Source: SG8-41 sp035649495 (GTDB taxonomy: Bacteria > Pseudomonadota > Gammaproteobacteria > Burkholderiales > SG8-41). Taken from it: DNA of 64,000 nt. How positions within the stretch are numbered: the first letter of the stretch is position 1; each line of letters opens with the position of its first letter. Shown in pieces: positions 1-9,700 of this stretch. A program made the position numbers and the translations under genes. The notes under the pieces were generated by a model. That model was given only the letters and a program-made list of their open reading frames with translations, searched no databases and had not been told where the DNA came from. Location of the stretch: NCBI GenBank assembly GCA_035649495.1, contig DASRJL010000092.1:1-64000 (forward strand), in the 5' to 3' direction.

Positions 1-213
1 AGACGCAGCAGCATGAGACGCGTCCGCAAGCGAGCTTCACGGACCGGGATGCCGAACCATGTCTGCGTCGACCGCGGTTCAGCGCCCGCCTGCGTATTTC
101 GGGTGGAGGTCATGGACCGGTAATGGAAGTGTGCCAGACTGCTTGCGTTCGTGTCATGCAGACGAACGCCGGGCGCGCCGCCAGAAGGGCGCGCTTCGTC
201 CGACACGACTCGC

Positions 214-297
214 CGGACGTTGGAGGCGATCCAGCGTGGTGCGCATTGCACCATTCGGACGTTGGAGTCGATCCAGCGTGGTGCGCATTGCGCCATT
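214..297. repeat. Two tandem 42-bp direct repeats
   Basis: Positions 214-255 and 256-297 are near-identical copies that both begin CGGACGTTGGAG and contain GATCCAGCGTGGTGCGCATT. They differ at only a few bases. The pair lies about 170-250 bp upstream of the sugar-phosphate transferase start, which would suit a duplicated regulator-binding site, but no known operator is recognised. Confidence 0.75.
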
Positions 298-328
298 TCT
301 GTGCGGCAGTTCTGCGGCTGCAGCCTGT

Positions 329-345
329 GTGGCAGGAGTGCAGCG
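329..345 (+). promoter_or_regulatory. Weak sigma-54-like -24/-12 element
   Basis: The element reads GTGGCAGGAGTGCAGCG, with GG at 331-332 and GC at 343-344 at the required 10-nt separation. About 10 of 14 defined consensus positions match, but the -12 half is CAGC rather than TTGC. It sits about 120 bp upstream of the sugar-phosphate transferase. It could be chance. Confidence 0.2.
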
Positions 346-464
346 CGTTCACGACGTGAAATATGTGACGCAGTTCCTGCTTGGTGGTACGGAATGTAGT
401 GCTACTATTGGATCGCTCCGGAGGGCGCACGGCGCGCTCGGAGAGGGGAGATAGGGAGCAGGGG

Positions 465-1973
465 ATGCCAACCCGAACCGGGGAAGCCAAATCCGACGCC
501 GGTCCCGAGGCGGAACGTATCGCGGACGAAGAAGACCGACAGCGAACACAGGCGCTCTGGTTCAGACGCGGCCTGCTCCGGCAGTTCTATCCCTTGATCT
601 CAGAGCTGTGGCAATTGCTCGACGCTGCAGCCGTTGGAATTGCGCTCTACGCTGTTACGCGTATTCGCGGCGGCACCTTCGGCGAACAGCACGTTCTCCT
701 GATCGCGGTGACGGCAGTGCTGATCCTCGCCGTGTATTCCTGGTCGGACCTGTTCTACCGTCTGCGCACCCGCTCGCTGCTGCAGGAGGCGGTCCGCCTG
801 CTGCAGGCTTGGGCGATAGTGCTCACCTTGCTGATGGCCACGGCCTACCTGGCGCAGCTGCATCCTTATTTTTCGCCCAGGTTCGTTCTGCTCTGGGGCG
901 CCACCGGCTACCTGGCTCAGCTCGTGCTGCACGTTGCGATTCGCAAGACGATGCACTTTCTGCGGCGGCGCGGATACAACGTCCGCGTCGCTATCGTTGT
1001 CGGATGCGGCGCGCCCCTCGAGCGCCACCTGCACCTCGTCGAACGGAATCCGTGGCTGGGTATCGAGATTGCAGGCTTCGTCGCCGAACCTGGCTGGCTC
1101 GCGGCTGAGGGCGGAGTTGGCCACGTAAAGCCTGAGCGGCGCTACCTGGGCGGGCTCTCCGATATCGAAAGGCTGGTGGATATCCTGAAAGTCAGCGAAA
1201 TCTATGTTGCTTTGCCGCTCGAACGCTCCGCGGACGCCGAGCGGGCATTACGCGCCCTCGTCAACGTTCCGGTGAACGTGAACTGGCTGCCGGATTTCTC
1301 CGTCGCTCAGGTGTTGAGCATGCGATCCGACGAACTGGACGGCCAGCCCATCGTTCTGCTGTCCGATTCGCGCATCGAGCGTCACGGACGACTGGTGAAG
1401 CGTATCGAGGACGTCGTGATGGCCGGGGCACTTATCGTGCTTCTGGCGCCATTGCTGTTTTTCATCGCGCTTGCCGTCAAGCATTCGTCTCCCGGCTCCG
1501 TGCTGTTCAAGCAGTTGCGGCATGGCGCTGGCGGGCAGCGCTTCCATGTCTGGAAGTTTCGTACGATGCGAATCGATGTGGATTCAGGGCGCGCGAAGCA
1601 GGCGACTGCCCACGATAATCGGGTTACGCCGATCGGGAGAGTCCTGCGGCGTTGGAGTCTGGACGAACTGCCTCAGCTTTTCAACGTTCTTGCCGGGACG
1701 ATGTCTCTGGTCGGGCCGCGCCCGCATCCGGTGTGGCTGAATGACAGCTATGCCCAGACTATCGATCGCTACATGCAGCGGCACCGTGTGAAGCCGGGCC
1801 TCACCGGGTGGGCGCAAGTGAACGGCTTCCGCGGTGAGACTGCCACTCGAGAGAAGATGGAACAGCGCGTGAACTGCGATCTGTACTACATTAACCACTG
1901 GTCGCCGTGGCTCGACGTTAAGATACTCGCGCGCACGATCATCGCCGTTCTGAACAAGAACAACGCGTACTGA
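465..1973 (+). CDS. Undecaprenyl-phosphate sugar phosphotransferase (WcaJ/EpsB-type, exopolysaccharide initiation)
   Basis: A 502-residue inner-membrane enzyme of the polyprenyl glycosylphosphotransferase family, which moves a sugar phosphate from a nucleotide sugar to undecaprenyl phosphate and so starts a polysaccharide repeat unit. Residues about 30-150 carry hydrophobic membrane segments. The middle is a Rossmann-like CoA-binding-type domain. From about residue 310 there is one more membrane segment and the sugar transferase domain, with the motifs FKQLRHGAGGQRFHVWKFRT, LDELPQLFNVL, SLVGPRPHP and KPGLTGWAQVNG. The start at 465 is chosen because GGGAGCAGGGG lies directly upstream; an earlier in-frame ATG at 381 has no ribosome site. 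The sugar specificity cannot be read. It fits the flippase, VanZ and PEP-CTERM genes further along. Confidence 0.9.
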   Translation: MPTRTGEAKSDAGPEAERIADEEDRQRTQALWFRRGLLRQFYPLISELWQLLDAAAVGIALYAVTRIRGGTFGEQHVLLIAVTAVLILAVYSWSDLFYRLRTRSLLQEAVRLLQAWAIVLTLLMATAYLAQLHPYFSPRFVLLWGATGYLAQLVLHVAIRKTMHFLRRRGYNVRVAIVVGCGAPLERHLHLVERNPWLGIEIAGFVAEPGWLAAEGGVGHVKPERRYLGGLSDIERLVDILKVSEIYVALPLERSADAERALRALVNVPVNVNWLPDFSVAQVLSMRSDELDGQPIVLLSDSRIERHGRLVKRIEDVVMAGALIVLLAPLLFFIALAVKHSSPGSVLFKQLRHGAGGQRFHVWKFRTMRIDVDSGRAKQATAHDNRVTPIGRVLRRWSLDELPQLFNVLAGTMSLVGPRPHPVWLNDSYAQTIDRYMQRHRVKPGLTGWAQVNGFRGETATREKMEQRVNCDLYYINHWSPWLDVKILARTIIAVLNKNNAY

Positions 1974-2114
1974 CGGCCGTTTCTCGCCGAAGCGCAGTAC
2001 GGGCCGGTCAGATTGGGAAGGGCCGCGCGCGGATATCGGCAACGCGACTGCGTTGAGGTAATCCTACCAGATATCCGCCATTCCGACGTCGATCATCGTT
2101 ATATAATTGGCACC

Positions 2115-3578
2115 ATGACACGCCGATTGGAACTGCTGCTGCTCTCGCTGCGCGAGATAAGGTCCGGAATCGCCCGTTTTGGTATCGCCCGCACGCTGCG
2201 ATCTCTGCGAATTACACTGCGGGATAGTGGACGCGTGGTCCGGATGCGGCTGGCGCTGTTCCGGATTGCCAGAAGCGCCACCTTGCATCGTGCCATCGAC
2301 GTCACCGATCTGTGGAACCGGTGCCACCGACACCTGGTGCCGCTGGAGCAGAAACCCGGATTTCTGGATGGAGAGTTTGTACGCTGCCCGAGTTGCGATG
2401 AGGCGCGGGCAGTGCGGATACTCGCGCATGTCCGCCTTGGGTCGCGCAGTTGGGCTCCGTCGCGACGTATCCTGTGGTGTTATTCGTGCCATCACTACAA
2501 CCTGCCGGTCCACGAGTTGCTGCTGCCCTGGGCGAAGCAGTTGCTCAGTTTCCAGTCGCTCGAACCGACGCGCATTGAAGGGAGGCTCTGGACGAGCGCT
2601 TCCCGGATCCTCAATCTGGAGCCGACCACGTTCTGCAACTTCGGATGCTGGTACTGCGTCGGTCGCCACATGAAGCAGGAGCATCTGACCTACGAAAACT
2701 TCGTCAAGATCCTCGACAGTTCCTCGCCAGCCCTGAGGCACCTCGCGCTGGTCGGGGAAGGCGAGCCGATCATGAACAAGAAATTCTTCGATATGGTGAA
2801 GTACGCGAAGGCGAAAGGCCTTCGGATCGGACTTACCACCAACGGCTCGATGTTCAGCCGGTCGAACGTGAAGAAGCTCTGCGATGTGGGAGTCGACTAT
2901 CTGCAGATTTCCATCGATTCGGCTGATCCCACGCGCTTCGCCGAGTCCCGAATCGACGGCGACCTGCGCCGGGTCTGGGAAGGAATCGAGCGCCTGACAA
3001 CGCACCGGAATCGGCGCGGGTTGACTCGGCCCATCGTCGCAGTCCGGGGGACCCTGTTCTCCTACAGTCAGAACGATTTCCCTGCTATCGTGAAGGAAGC
3101 GAAAAAGCGCGGCGTCGATGCGGTTGGCGAGTTTCAGACGATCAATCCCAAAGAGTCGTATATCGATATCTACCCCGAGGACAAGAAGCGGCATCTGAAG
3201 GAAGCCGGAGAAGTTTCCGAATCGATCAGGAAGGATCGATTCCAGACGGATCTGCCGTTTCTGTCCGAGATCATCCTGCAGGACTTCGGCGATGAGGGGC
3301 TGGAGGTGTGGCCGAATCCTTTGCGGCAAAGCTGCGATATTCCGATCCTGTACAGCCTGCTCTCGGGAGACGTGACGCCGTGCTGTCAGATCAAGTCGGT
3401 TACCACGCCGTCATGGAATCTCGTGAAGCAAGGAACGGAAGCCGTCATCCGCGACGAGCAATACGAGAGCATGCGTTTCAATTTATGGAACGGCTTCTAC
3501 CTCAAGACCTGTGACAGTTGTCGGGGATATACTCTCGAACGGATGGCGAGCGGAAAACCCCGGATACCGGCTCATTAG
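2115..3578 (+). CDS. Radical SAM protein with zinc-ribbon-like N-terminus and SPASM-like C-terminus
   Basis: 487 residues. The radical SAM cluster motif CNFGCWYC begins at Cys174 (CxxxCxxC) and is followed by GEGEP, the SAM-binding region. Ahead of it are two CxxC pairs (CPSC near residue 95 and CYSC near 130) that look like a zinc ribbon. The C-terminal part has further cysteines (a CC pair in TPCCQIK, then CDSC near the end) in the pattern of a SPASM/twitch auxiliary cluster. Such proteins modify peptides, sugars or small molecules by radical chemistry; the substrate here is unknown. The ATG at 2115 begins a basic, amphipathic N-terminus. It converges with the polyketide synthase gene and lies just after the sugar transferase, so a tailoring role in the same pathway is plausible but unproven. 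Confidence 0.8.
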   Translation: MTRRLELLLLSLREIRSGIARFGIARTLRSLRITLRDSGRVVRMRLALFRIARSATLHRAIDVTDLWNRCHRHLVPLEQKPGFLDGEFVRCPSCDEARAVRILAHVRLGSRSWAPSRRILWCYSCHHYNLPVHELLLPWAKQLLSFQSLEPTRIEGRLWTSASRILNLEPTTFCNFGCWYCVGRHMKQEHLTYENFVKILDSSSPALRHLALVGEGEPIMNKKFFDMVKYAKAKGLRIGLTTNGSMFSRSNVKKLCDVGVDYLQISIDSADPTRFAESRIDGDLRRVWEGIERLTTHRNRRGLTRPIVAVRGTLFSYSQNDFPAIVKEAKKRGVDAVGEFQTINPKESYIDIYPEDKKRHLKEAGEVSESIRKDRFQTDLPFLSEIILQDFGDEGLEVWPNPLRQSCDIPILYSLLSGDVTPCCQIKSVTTPSWNLVKQGTEAVIRDEQYESMRFNLWNGFYLKTCDSCRGYTLERMASGKPRIPAH

Positions 3579-3583
3579 TGAGG

Positions 3584-3607
3584 CGCGGCCCTGTTCGACG
3601 GGCCGCG
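3584..3607. terminator. Hairpin between convergent genes, possible terminator
   Basis: The arms CGCGGCCC (3584-3591) and GGGCCGCG (3600-3607) pair perfectly around an 8-nt loop. It lies between the stop of the radical SAM gene and the stop of the convergent synthase gene. No uninterrupted T-run follows directly (TTTCTT comes several bases later), so intrinsic termination is possible but not certain. Confidence 0.45.
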
Positions 3608-3705
3608 ATCGCGCGTTTCTTCTCTGCGGTCAACGCCGGGTAACGCAGCGGGATGGCGTAACCTCCTGCAAGGCTGCCTCGGGGGGCCGTGTTACAGGCA
3701 GCGCT

Positions 3706-6700
3706 TCAGGTTTCGCTTTCCTCCTCGCAATAGTCGATGTCTCCATCGGCATACGTAAAGAGCCAGTTCCTGATCGCGGCCAGCTTCGCGTCATGCGGCC
3801 CGCGACTGGTAACAATGCGGGCGCCCGGCTCGCTGGACAGAAAGCCGTGCCGACGCAACTGCCTGATGTGCTCGGTCCGGGTCGACGCGACAGAGCACGC
3901 GACGGAAACGGCCCCGCGCGCCCCGAAATCCCGCAGGGCCGCACTGACGAGAGCGTCGAAGGCCCGGGTATCCTCGCGGCTCACGAGATAGTCGACTATC
4001 CTGCCCCGAATCCCGCCTTTCCAGCGGGATTCGCGGGTCACCAGGTAGCCGACGACCTTGCCGTCCCGATCGGCGACGTATCGCGTATAGCCCCGGTTGG
4101 GGCAGCGATCAAAGCGCCAACTCAGAAACGCCTGATCGCGCACCATGATGCCTCGGTAGTCACGGGACGCCGTGCGCCACAACTCATCGAATCTGCCGTC
4201 GAAGTGGGGGATCTGCGAAACGGTGACGCTCCTGTCGGCGCGCAATCGAGCGCCGAAATCGAATGCCCTCGGAACGGGCCAGTAGAGCAGACCGGAAACC
4301 CAGCAGAGCAGGGCATTCGCTCCCCGCGCCCTCAGCACTCCGCCCAGGTTGAGGCACGTCTTCAGGTCTTGCAATTGGTCGAGGTCAATCACCGATTCCA
4401 TTGCCGACGCAATCGAATACATGGCTTCATTCGGCATCCCGAGCTTGATCCCGGGTGTATTTTCGTCGACCTGGTGAAGAAACCACCCGGTGACCGTTCT
4501 GTGGTCGGGTGCGACGTGCGTATCGGTGCTCCACACGCCGGGCGTCGTTTCACCCTCGATCTTGAATCGTACGGGCAGAGCCCCGTTCCAGCCCACGATC
4601 TCGCCGCTGGATTCGAGAATGTCGACCAATGGGCCCTGGTCCGGACGATCCAGGTACTTCCACTCGAAAACCGCATCCAGAAGGCTTGCCGTCGTTGGTC
4701 CGAAGCACTTGGCGTACGAAGGCAATACGCCTCTCCTGTCGCCGTCCCGGTACCGTCGATACGTGTAAAGCGGGCCGTTCTTGGTCCGGTAGTGAGCCTC
4801 CTCGGTAGCTGCCAGGTCGCCAGGTGTCGACGAATCCGGCGCCCTTGAGGCCGATCCCGCACCTTGAGGCGGCTCCGCGCTGGCGAAACTGCCGGGCGCC
4901 GCGCCAAACTCGCGGCCGACCGCCGCCGCCAATGCAGAGACGGTCGGGTTGTCGTAGATCAGCCGGGGGGTGAACTGGGTGTTTCTCAACCGGCGGCGCA
5001 GCCGGTTGATCAGGTCGACGGCCATCAGGGAATCGAGGCCGACCTCGAACAGGGAAGTCTCGTCCTCCAATGACTGCGGGTGCACGCCCAGGACCTGAGA
5101 TATTTCCGTCCTGATCGTCGTAGCGAGCAATTGTATGCGCTCGACCTCAGGCGCGCTCGACAGACGTTCGAGTTCCGCGGCAAGCGAGGCATTCCGCCGG
5201 GACGCGCTGTCGTCTCCCGCAGTTTCAGTAGTCTGCCCCAGGCGCCCCAGCCAGGGGCAGGGACGCTGGGCCTCGGCGTGGACACGGAAAGTCGCCCAGT
5301 TCACGTCCGCCACTGCGGCGTGCGCGACGCGCTCCACCATCAGCGATTCCATCGCGTCGAGCGCCAGCGACGGGCCCAACAGGGACAGGCCGCGCCGGCG
5401 CAGCCAGGCGACGCCCTGCTCGGTCGAACTCGCCATCAATCCGAGTCCGGCCCAGGGGCCGTAGCTGATCGTCGTGACAGCTTCGCCCAGCGCCTTGCGC
5501 GACTCGGCGAGGCTTTCGAGGAAGGCGTTTGCAGCCGAGTAGGCAGCTTGGCTGACTGCCCCCCACGCGGAGGCGATCGAGGCCGTGCACACGAAGAACG
5601 ACAGTTTGATGCCGCGTTCCCGGGTGATACGGTCGAGCAGCCAGCCGCCGATCACCTTGGGCCCCAGCGTTCGCTCCAGCTCTTCAGCATCGATGTTTTC
5701 GAGCGGAACGAGGCTTGCCACGCCCGCAGCGTGGATAATGCCTTTCAGCACAGGCAAGCCAGAGGCCTCGATCTCGCCGAACAGGCGCGAGACATCAGCC
5801 TCCCTGGACATGTCGGCGCGGATCACTCGAATCGTGCAATCATGGTTGTTCACGAGGTCCGCGATCGTTTCCTGCGCAGAATCCGAGGCCATGCGGCGGC
5901 TGGCCAGCACCAGGTTGCGGGCTCCCCGCGCGACGAGCCTGCGCGCCATTTGCAGACCCAGGTCGCCGAGGCCGCCGGTAATCAGATAGGTACCATCCGC
6001 AGCCACCTCCAGGGGCTGGGCCGCGCCGGGCGGCTGCCTCCGTGTCACGCGCGCAACCCAGCGACGACCGTCGCGCAGGGCAATCTGGTCCTCGTCGTCC
6101 CCGGACTGGAGTGCTTGAGCCAGGCCGGAGGACACCGCTGCGGCATCGCCGTCGAGCGGCAGATCGATGAGCCCGCCCCACAGTTCCGGCTGCTCCATGG
6201 CGATAGCCCTGCCCAAACCCCACATCGGCCCCTGCGCCGGCTCGATCCGGTCCGACCCTGTGACCTGATGTACGCCGCGGGTTACCACCCAGAGCTTCCC
6301 TCGCCAGCTAGACCCGATCAAAGCCTGTGCCAGTCGCAGCGTGCTCTCGATACCCAGCTTCTGCGCGAATCGCAATTCGTCGGTGCTTTCGACTCGTGTT
6401 CCATCGAGACTTCGCAAATGCACCACGTGCCCGAAGGGAGCCGATTCGTCAGCATTCGCTTCATCGAACAACCTGGCAAGGGTCTGCGGCGACCATGGAA
6501 CCGGTTCATCGGCCGGCGCGCAAACGCACCGCTGACCGAGCCCCTCGAGCTGTCGGCAGAGCTCATGGGCGATGCCTTCGCGATCGCCCAGGACCAGCCA
6601 GGTTGCACGCCGCTGCTCGCGCGCGGCCGGCGGCAGAGCCTTTTGCTCCCAGACACTGTGGTACAAGCAGCTTTGCGGATTCGGCGCGGCGTCGACCCTG

Positions 6701-9700
6701 GGCTCGGGAGCGTCGATCCAGTAGCGCTGGCGCTGGAACGGATAGAAGGGCAGGGATACTCTACGGCGGGTGTCCCGCCACGGTGCGTCGACGGCCGCGA
6801 AGTCGACGTCCCCACCGCCGGCGTATATACGCGCTACCGCCGTCATGATCTGCTCCGCGTCGCTGCGGTTCCGGCGCAGGGTCTCAACCCATACCGGTTC
6901 GCGGTCCGAGTCCCAGCAGCGCCGTCCCATGCCGAGAAGCACCGGCTGTGGCCCGAGCTCGATCACGAGATCGCAGGCCAGCTGCTGGAGCGCGCGGATG
7001 CTGCGCTCGAACTGGACCGGTTTCCTGATGTGCTCGGTCCAGTACGTCGCATCCAGGACCGTATCGTCGGAGACGACGTCCCCGCTCACGTTGCTGATAA
7101 GGCGCTTCCGCGGGAGCTGGCAGGATATCCGGGATGCGAGAGCTTTGAACGGGTCGAGGATCGGGTCCATCCAGGCGCTATGAAACGCGCCCGAAGTCGC
7201 CAGCCGCCTGCAGCGCTGGCCGTCGGCCTCGAAGCGCTGCAGCAGTTCGTCCACCGCCTCCGAGGCACCGCTGATGACGGTCTCCGCGCCGTTATAAGCA
7301 GCTACACACACATCGGTTCCTGCGCGAAATGCGGCCGTGACCGTCTCAGCATCAACGGAGATCGCCCCCATTGCGCCGCCCGAGGGCAGCCCCTGCATCA
7401 ATCGGCCGCGCTCCACCATCAGGGTCATGCCCTCTTCGAGGGTGAATACGCCGGCGGTGCATGCAGCTGCATACTCGCCTACGCTGTGACCGAGGACGAT
7501 GTCCGGCTCTACGCCCCAACTGCGCAGCAGCGCAGCGAGGGAGGTCTCCAGTGCATAGAGCGCCGGCTGTGTGTATCGGGTTTCGTCGAGGCGGCCACTG
7601 CCATCATCTTCGAAAACAATCTCGTGCAATCCGGGCGCCCCGCCCTGCAGTCGGCTGAACTCCGCGGCGCAGCGGTCGAAATGATCGCGGAACACCGGCT
7701 CCGTCGAGTACAGGTCGCGTCCCATGCCCGCGAACTGCGAGCCCTGGCCCGTGAACAGGAATGCGATATGGCGCGTAGTTCGCAACGCGAGGCGGCCTTG
7801 ATGAACGCCCGGATCGGTGAGTCCCTGCTGCAGACTGGTCAGCTGCGCCGTCAGCCGTTCGCGATCACCGAACACCAACGCCGCGCGCTGCTCGAAGTGA
7901 TCGCGTCCGGTGTTGGCGGCATGGCACAAATCGGGCAACGGCACTTCGCTGTCCCGCACCAGTGCCTCCAGGTAGCGCCCAGCGAGTTCTCCCAGCGCGC
8001 CGTTCGTACGCGCCGACAGGGCGAGCACGCACGCACCCCGCTCGGGAATGCTTGCGCCGGTGCGAGCGGAAACGCGCCGGACCGGCGCCTCTTCGATCAC
8101 CACGTGCGCATTTGTGCCCACGAATCCGAAAGAGCTCACGTCGGCGATGCGCCGCCGCTCTCCCGGGGGCCAGGGGACGGGTTCCGTCACGATGCGCAGG
8201 TTGAGCTGTTCCCAGGGAATGTGCGGGTTTGGCGTCCGGTAATGCAGGCTCTTGGGTATTCGCTCGTGGCGGAGCGCCAGGATGACCTTGATGACCCCGG
8301 CAATGCCGGCCGCGGTCTCCGTATGTCCGATGTTCGACTTCGCCGAGCCGACCAGAAGCGGATTGGACGGATCGCGTCCCCGCGACAGCACCGCATCCGC
8401 GGCCTGCACTTCTATCGGGTCGCCCAGCGGTGTGCCGGTTCCGTGCGCCTCGAGGTATTGAACGTCGGCCGGCGCGACACCCGCGTTCGCGAGCGCATCG
8501 GCAATCACCCGCTCCTGCGCTACACCATTCGGTACGGTCAAGCCGCTGCTGCGCCCGTCCTGGTTCACCGCGGAACCACGAATCAGCGCCAGAATCGGGT
8601 CGCCATCGCGCTCGGCATCGCGCAGCCGCTTCAAGGCGACCACGCCGCATCCTTCGCTGCGCACGTAGCCGTTGGCCGACGTATCGAACGTCTTGCAGCG
8701 TCCGTCGGGGCTCAGCATGTGCGCACGGGAAAGAATCATGGATACCGCGGGGTTGAGCACTAAGCTGACGCCGCCAGCCAGCGCGATATCGCATTCGCCT
8801 GCGCGCAGGCTCGCGCACGCTTCATGCAGCGATACCAGCGAGGAACTGCATGCGGTATCGATGGCAAGAGCCGGCCCCTCCCAGCCGAGGGTGAATGCCA
8901 GCCGTCCGGCGGCCGCGCAGAGCGCGTTGCCCGTGCCGACGTAAGCGTCGAGCTGCCCGATGTCCTGGCGCGATACCCTCTCCGCGTAGTCCGATACGGA
9001 GATACCGATGAATACGCCACCGCGAACGCCTCGCAAGCGGCGTGGCGCCAAGCCGGCATTTTCCAGCGCCTCCCAGGCGACTTCGAGCAGTATTCGCTGC
9101 TGCGGGTCGAGGCTCAGTGCTTCCCGCGGCGAGATACCGAAGAAACCCGCGTCGAACATTTCGACGTCGGACAGAAATCCTCCCCAGCGGGTGTTCATCT
9201 TGCCGGGCATGTCCGGGTCGGCGTCGTAATGTGTTGCGGCGTCCCAGCGACTGGCCGGGATCTCGGTGATCTCGTCGCGTCCTTCGTCGAAAATGCGCCA
9301 GAAAGCCTCGGGATCGTTGGCGCCGGGATAGCGGCAGCTCAGGCCGATCACGGCTACCGGCTCGACGGTCCTCGATCGCAGCCGATCCACCTCGGACTGC
9401 AATGAGAGGATCGCAGCCAGCGCCTTGCGGTTGAACCTGTTCTCCTCGGATTCGTCGAGATCTGCGGACCAGCGCTGAGGATCCAGGACCTCGCTGACGG
9501 CGCTGTCGATCGCCTGCGTCAGGCCGGTTGCGTCGCAGCTGAGCGCCTTGGCCTGAGCCTCGCTTGAATCGAGTATCCGGACCGGCACCGGCGCGCGTTC
9601 CTCACCAGGGGACAGAGACGTCAAAAGGTAAGCGGCGATTCTGCGAACGGTTGGATGGTTGAAGATAATCGCAGCCTGCAGCTCGACCGTATCGCCGATG

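Larger units (their letters stand above)
1..464. other. Leader region without a convincing gene
   Basis: No reading frame here looks like a protein: the open frames are short, overlap on both strands and have the composition of GC-rich non-coding DNA. The stretch holds a pair of 42-bp direct repeats and lies immediately upstream of the sugar-phosphate transferase gene, so it is most likely its regulatory leader. The left end may include the tail of a feature outside the window. Confidence 0.5.

Noticed and set aside
214..297. Short CRISPR array
   Set aside because: There are only two directly abutting copies with no spacer between them and no cas genes, so it is a simple tandem repeat.
3706..4800. 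Thioesterase or reductase domain at the synthase C-terminus
   Set aside because: No GxSxG elbow and no GxxGxxG NAD(P)-binding motif with a reductase context occur after ACP3; the region instead resembles GNAT proteins.
3511..4848. Plus-strand open frame of 445 codons overlapping the radical SAM 3' end
   Set aside because: It covers the antisense of the synthase C-terminal region and shows no domain or ribosome site.
5080..8763. Plus-strand open frame of 1227 codons
   Set aside because: It lies antisense to the polyketide synthase gene, whose catalytic motifs are intact. The translated sequence is rich in Arg, Gln and His without domains, as expected for a shadow frame in GC-rich DNA.
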